Source: Pedobacter ginsengisoli
Lineage (GTDB): Bacteria; Bacteroidota; Bacteroidia; Sphingobacteriales; Sphingobacteriaceae
Direction of reading: 5' to 3'
Assembly (NCBI RefSeq): GCF_002736205.1
Contig: NZ_CP024091.1
Span: 868,001 to 932,000, forward strand
Length of the DNA stretch: 64,000 bases
This document shows positions 61,533 through 64,000 of the stretch, piece by piece; within the stretch, counting starts at the first letter, position 1, and every line of letters starts with the position of its first letter. The notes below the pieces were generated by a model. It had not been told where the DNA came from. It ran no database searches and saw only the letters and a list, made by a program, of their open reading frames with translations. The translations under genes were made by a program, and so were the position numbers.

Positions 61533-64000
61533 ATGTATAAAAATTATACTAAAAATTTTTGTATGCCTCCGGGCTACGTCAATAAATTCCTTGTAGTCAT
61601 GAAGTTAACAGTTGTCCTACTTATCGCTACCATTATGCAGGTTAGTGCGGTAGGGTTTGCGCAAAGAATTACCTATCAAAAAAAGAATGCTTCATTAAAG
61701 CAGGTGTTAAATGAAATTAACAAACAGACAGGCTATAGTATTGTCTGGTCGGCCAAAAAAGTCAAAAATCTTCCTACATTAGATGTAGATTTCAGGAATG
61801 CAAGCCTTAATGATGTGCTAGACGAGTGCCTGAAAAACCAGGATTTAACGTACGCAATTGAAGATAAAATGCTCGTTATTCTTGCAAAAGAAAAACCTTT
61901 ATGGAATACTCCACTAAGCTTCAAAAATTTAATCGATCTCAAAGGAAAAGTAGTTGATGAAAATGGTGCCCCATTACCGGGGGCAACTGTAAAAGTAAAA
62001 GGCGGAACAAGTGGAGTTGTTACAAGCGCTGACGGCTCATTTACGTTAACAGGCGTTAATCAGGGAAGTATAATCCTGGTTTCTTTTTTGGGATATAATA
62101 CTCAAGAAGTTTCAGTTAATTCTAGTAATATGGTAATCAAACTTGTTGCCATCACTACTAACCTGGATGATGTAGTAGTAGTAGCTTATGGAAGTCAGAA
62201 AAAAACAAGATTAACCGGAGCTATTGCCCAAATTAGTGGCAAGGATTTACAGGACAGACCAGTTGCCAGGCTAAGTCAGGCACTTCAGGGTCAGGTAGCC
62301 AACCTTAACATCACACAGAATACAATGGGAGGTGCTCCTAATTCTACCCAGAATTTAAATATCAGGGGGTATACCGGCTTTAATAATGCAGGTAGTCCAT
62401 TAATTGTTGTTGATGGGATTCAAGGAGGAGATATTAATAGTATCAATCCTGACGATGTAGAAAGTATAAGTGTTTTAAAAGATGCTGCCTCAGCAGCAAT
62501 CTATGGATCAAGTGCGCCTTATGGAGTAATTTTAATAGTAACAAAAAAAGGCAGTAAAGATAAAGCTCCAACCATTTCTTATAATAACAATGTTTCTATG
62601 GCTGAGGTAATTAACTTACCTAAAATGGTAAATTCTCTGGATTTTGCAAACATTTATAATGAGGCTTTTGCAAATGCACAGAGAGCGGCATTTTTTGATG
62701 CACCTACTATCCAAAGAATTAAGGATTATCAGGCTGGGATATTAACTACAGAAACTATTCAAAATCCAGATCCAACTAGAAACGAATACTTTACCTGGAA
62801 TTCAGGCAATGCAAATAACGACTGGTTTAAGGTTTATTATAAAGATCGCGCTTATAGTCAGCAACATAACGTAAGTGTAAATGGAGGTTCAACCTCTTCA
62901 ACTTATTTTATTGGAGCTGGATACAATAGCCGTGGTGGTATGTATAACTATGGCGACGATAAGTATAAACGTTATAATTTAAGAGCTAATATAAGTTCTG
63001 ATGTAACCAATTGGCTTACTTTCAATTTAAGAGGTACATTCTCACGACAACTGTTTAATTCTCCAAATCTTTATGCCGGACAAACCGGAGGAGGAGATCA
63101 GGCCTACATGCATCAGATTGCACGCAAGTTTCCAACAGTTCCAGTTCGTGATCCCAATGGGCGCTTTTCTAATGCCAGCAATATTTTACTTCATGAAGAA
63201 GGTGGCAGGAATAATCAAATCACTGATCAGGGTTTACTTAGTGGCGAGTTTAATTTTAAATTAGCCAAAGGTTGGACAGCAACAGCAAATTATACATTTG
63301 ATGCTCAGTACTATGATCAAACATCTCATTTAAAAACGCTATATGCCTTCTTACCTGATGGTTCCCAGACAACTGTTGGTGGTACAACACCAAATTCGTT
63401 CTCTAGATATAATGAAAGAAATCAACACGAAGTAGTCAACGTTTTCTCCCAATACGAGAAACAATTTGATGACCATTATTTTAGTATACTAGGAGGTTAT
63501 GTAAGTGACTATACCGGATTTCAGGCTTATTCTGCAAGTAACAGTAATCTTTATTCAGATAATATTCCTTCACTTTCTACGGCCTACGGAACAACACCAT
63601 CATTATCTGATCTTGTGCGTAAATTAAGCTCGCAAGGTGCCTTCGGAAGAATCAATTACAACTATAAGGAAAAGTATTTACTGGAATTTAATGCACGATA
63701 TGATGGAACCTCAAGGTTTTTAGAAGATGTCCGCTGGAAACTTTATCCAGGAGTATCTGTGGGGTGGAACGTAGATAAAGAGTCATTTTTTGAACCGGTT
63801 AAAAAGTATGTTAACAGTTTAAAGTTCCGTGGATCTTACGGTGAACTTGGCGATCAGGTTTTTCTTGATCTTAATTATTATCCATTTTATCCAAGTTTAG
63901 GTACGGCACGAGCAACCAGTACAAGCTGGCTATTTGGAGGAACCCAGCAGGCATCAGTAAGCTTACCGGGTTTGGTAAATGATCAATTAACCTGGATTAC
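61533..64000 (+). CDS. SusC/RagA receptor with STN domain, cut by window end
   Basis: The first 822 codons of a TonB-linked receptor. ATG 61533 gives MYKNYTKNFCMPPGY, a signal segment (VVMKLTVVLLIATIMQVSAV), an STN domain (YQKKNASLKQVLNEINKQTG, ending near residue 120), a carboxypeptidase-regulatory-like domain (GKVVDENGAPLPGATVKVKG), the plug (DDVVVVAYGSQKKTRLTGAI, PLIVVDGIQGGDI, VLKDAASAAIYGSSAPYGVI) and barrel strands. The frame stays open to 64000. Sigma and FecR genes precede it, so it is the ligand sensor and importer of locus 2. Its SusD partner would lie beyond the window. Confidence 0.95.
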   Translation, partial: MYKNYTKNFCMPPGYVNKFLVVMKLTVVLLIATIMQVSAVGFAQRITYQKKNASLKQVLNEINKQTGYSIVWSAKKVKNLPTLDVDFRNASLNDVLDECLKNQDLTYAIEDKMLVILAKEKPLWNTPLSFKNLIDLKGKVVDENGAPLPGATVKVKGGTSGVVTSADGSFTLTGVNQGSIILVSFLGYNTQEVSVNSSNMVIKLVAITTNLDDVVVVAYGSQKKTRLTGAIAQISGKDLQDRPVARLSQALQGQVANLNITQNTMGGAPNSTQNLNIRGYTGFNNAGSPLIVVDGIQGGDINSINPDDVESISVLKDAASAAIYGSSAPYGVILIVTKKGSKDKAPTISYNNNVSMAEVINLPKMVNSLDFANIYNEAFANAQRAAFFDAPTIQRIKDYQAGILTTETIQNPDPTRNEYFTWNSGNANNDWFKVYYKDRAYSQQHNVSVNGGSTSSTYFIGAGYNSRGGMYNYGDDKYKRYNLRANISSDVTNWLTFNLRGTFSRQLFNSPNLYAGQTGGGDQAYMHQIARKFPTVPVRDPNGRFSNASNILLHEEGGRNNQITDQGLLSGEFNFKLAKGWTATANYTFDAQYYDQTSHLKTLYAFLPDGSQTTVGGTTPNSFSRYNERNQHEVVNVFSQYEKQFDDHYFSILGGYVSDYTGFQAYSASNSNLYSDNIPSLSTAYGTTPSLSDLVRKLSSQGAFGRINYNYKEKYLLEFNARYDGTSRFLEDVRWKLYPGVSVGWNVDKESFFEPVKKYVNSLKFRGSYGELGDQVFLDLNYYPFYPSLGTARATSTSWLFGGTQQASVSLPGLVNDQLTWI

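Noticed and set aside
1..64000. tRNA, rRNA, CRISPR arrays, transposases or phage genes
   Set aside because: Looked for and not seen; no repeat-spacer pattern, cloverleaf sequence or transposase motif was found by eye.

Overview
The window looks like the chromosome of a Sphingobacteriaceae-type Bacteroidota, most likely Pedobacter or a close relative. The evidence is AT-rich DNA, three SusC-type receptors with SusD partners for two of them, FecR anti-sigma factors with ECF sigma factors, a hybrid two-component regulator, Mfa2-like and DUF-type lipoproteins, and promoters with the Bacteroidota TTTG / TAnnTTTG pattern. No rRNA, tRNA, CRISPR array, prophage or intact insertion sequence was seen.

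Positions 1-15151 form a mixed accessory region. It holds small stand-alone enzymes (DUF1398, DHFR-like, VOC, aldo/keto reductase with AraC, ArsR with AHSA1), a first MBOAT/SGNH acyl-transfer pair, a TPR protein, a PQQ sugar dehydrogenase, a LuxR regulator and two small membrane genes. Several decayed gene pieces lie among them: a Crp/Fnr fragment, an unidentified minus-strand fragment and an HD-domain fragment. This suggests repeated insertion and loss.

Positions 15453-26653 look like one functional unit for making and exporting an exopolysaccharide. A tight plus-strand operon encodes a receiver-only response regulator, a membrane HEAT protein, a processive family 2 glycosyltransferase and an LtaS-like phosphotransferase. 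A convergent minus-strand operon encodes a GAF histidine kinase, a TPR/YaiO-type outer-membrane barrel and an unknown membrane-anchored protein. A second MBOAT/SGNH pair diverges from the kinase gene and could O-acylate the polymer.

Positions 26721-33887 carry a DUF3784 protein, a second TPR protein, a GC-richer intergenic element, an orphan ExbD with its own terminator, and an AraC regulator followed by two tandem cytosine-deaminase-like amidohydrolases, one with a signal peptide and one without.

Positions 34054-45174 are a compact polysaccharide utilisation locus: hybrid two-component regulator, SusC, SusD and a GH35 beta-galactosidase lipoprotein.

Positions 46674-64000 carry two sigma/FecR/SusC loci. 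In the first, the likely sigma gene is separated from FecR by an intervening block (an outer-membrane barrel, a DUF6249-like protein, and another sigma factor with a membrane partner); SusC, SusD and an aryl-sulfotransferase-like lipoprotein follow FecR. The second has the usual compact order and runs off the right edge inside SusC. Both FecR-SusC gaps carry the same short hairpin motif with a compensatory base-pair change, which may be an undescribed leader RNA.
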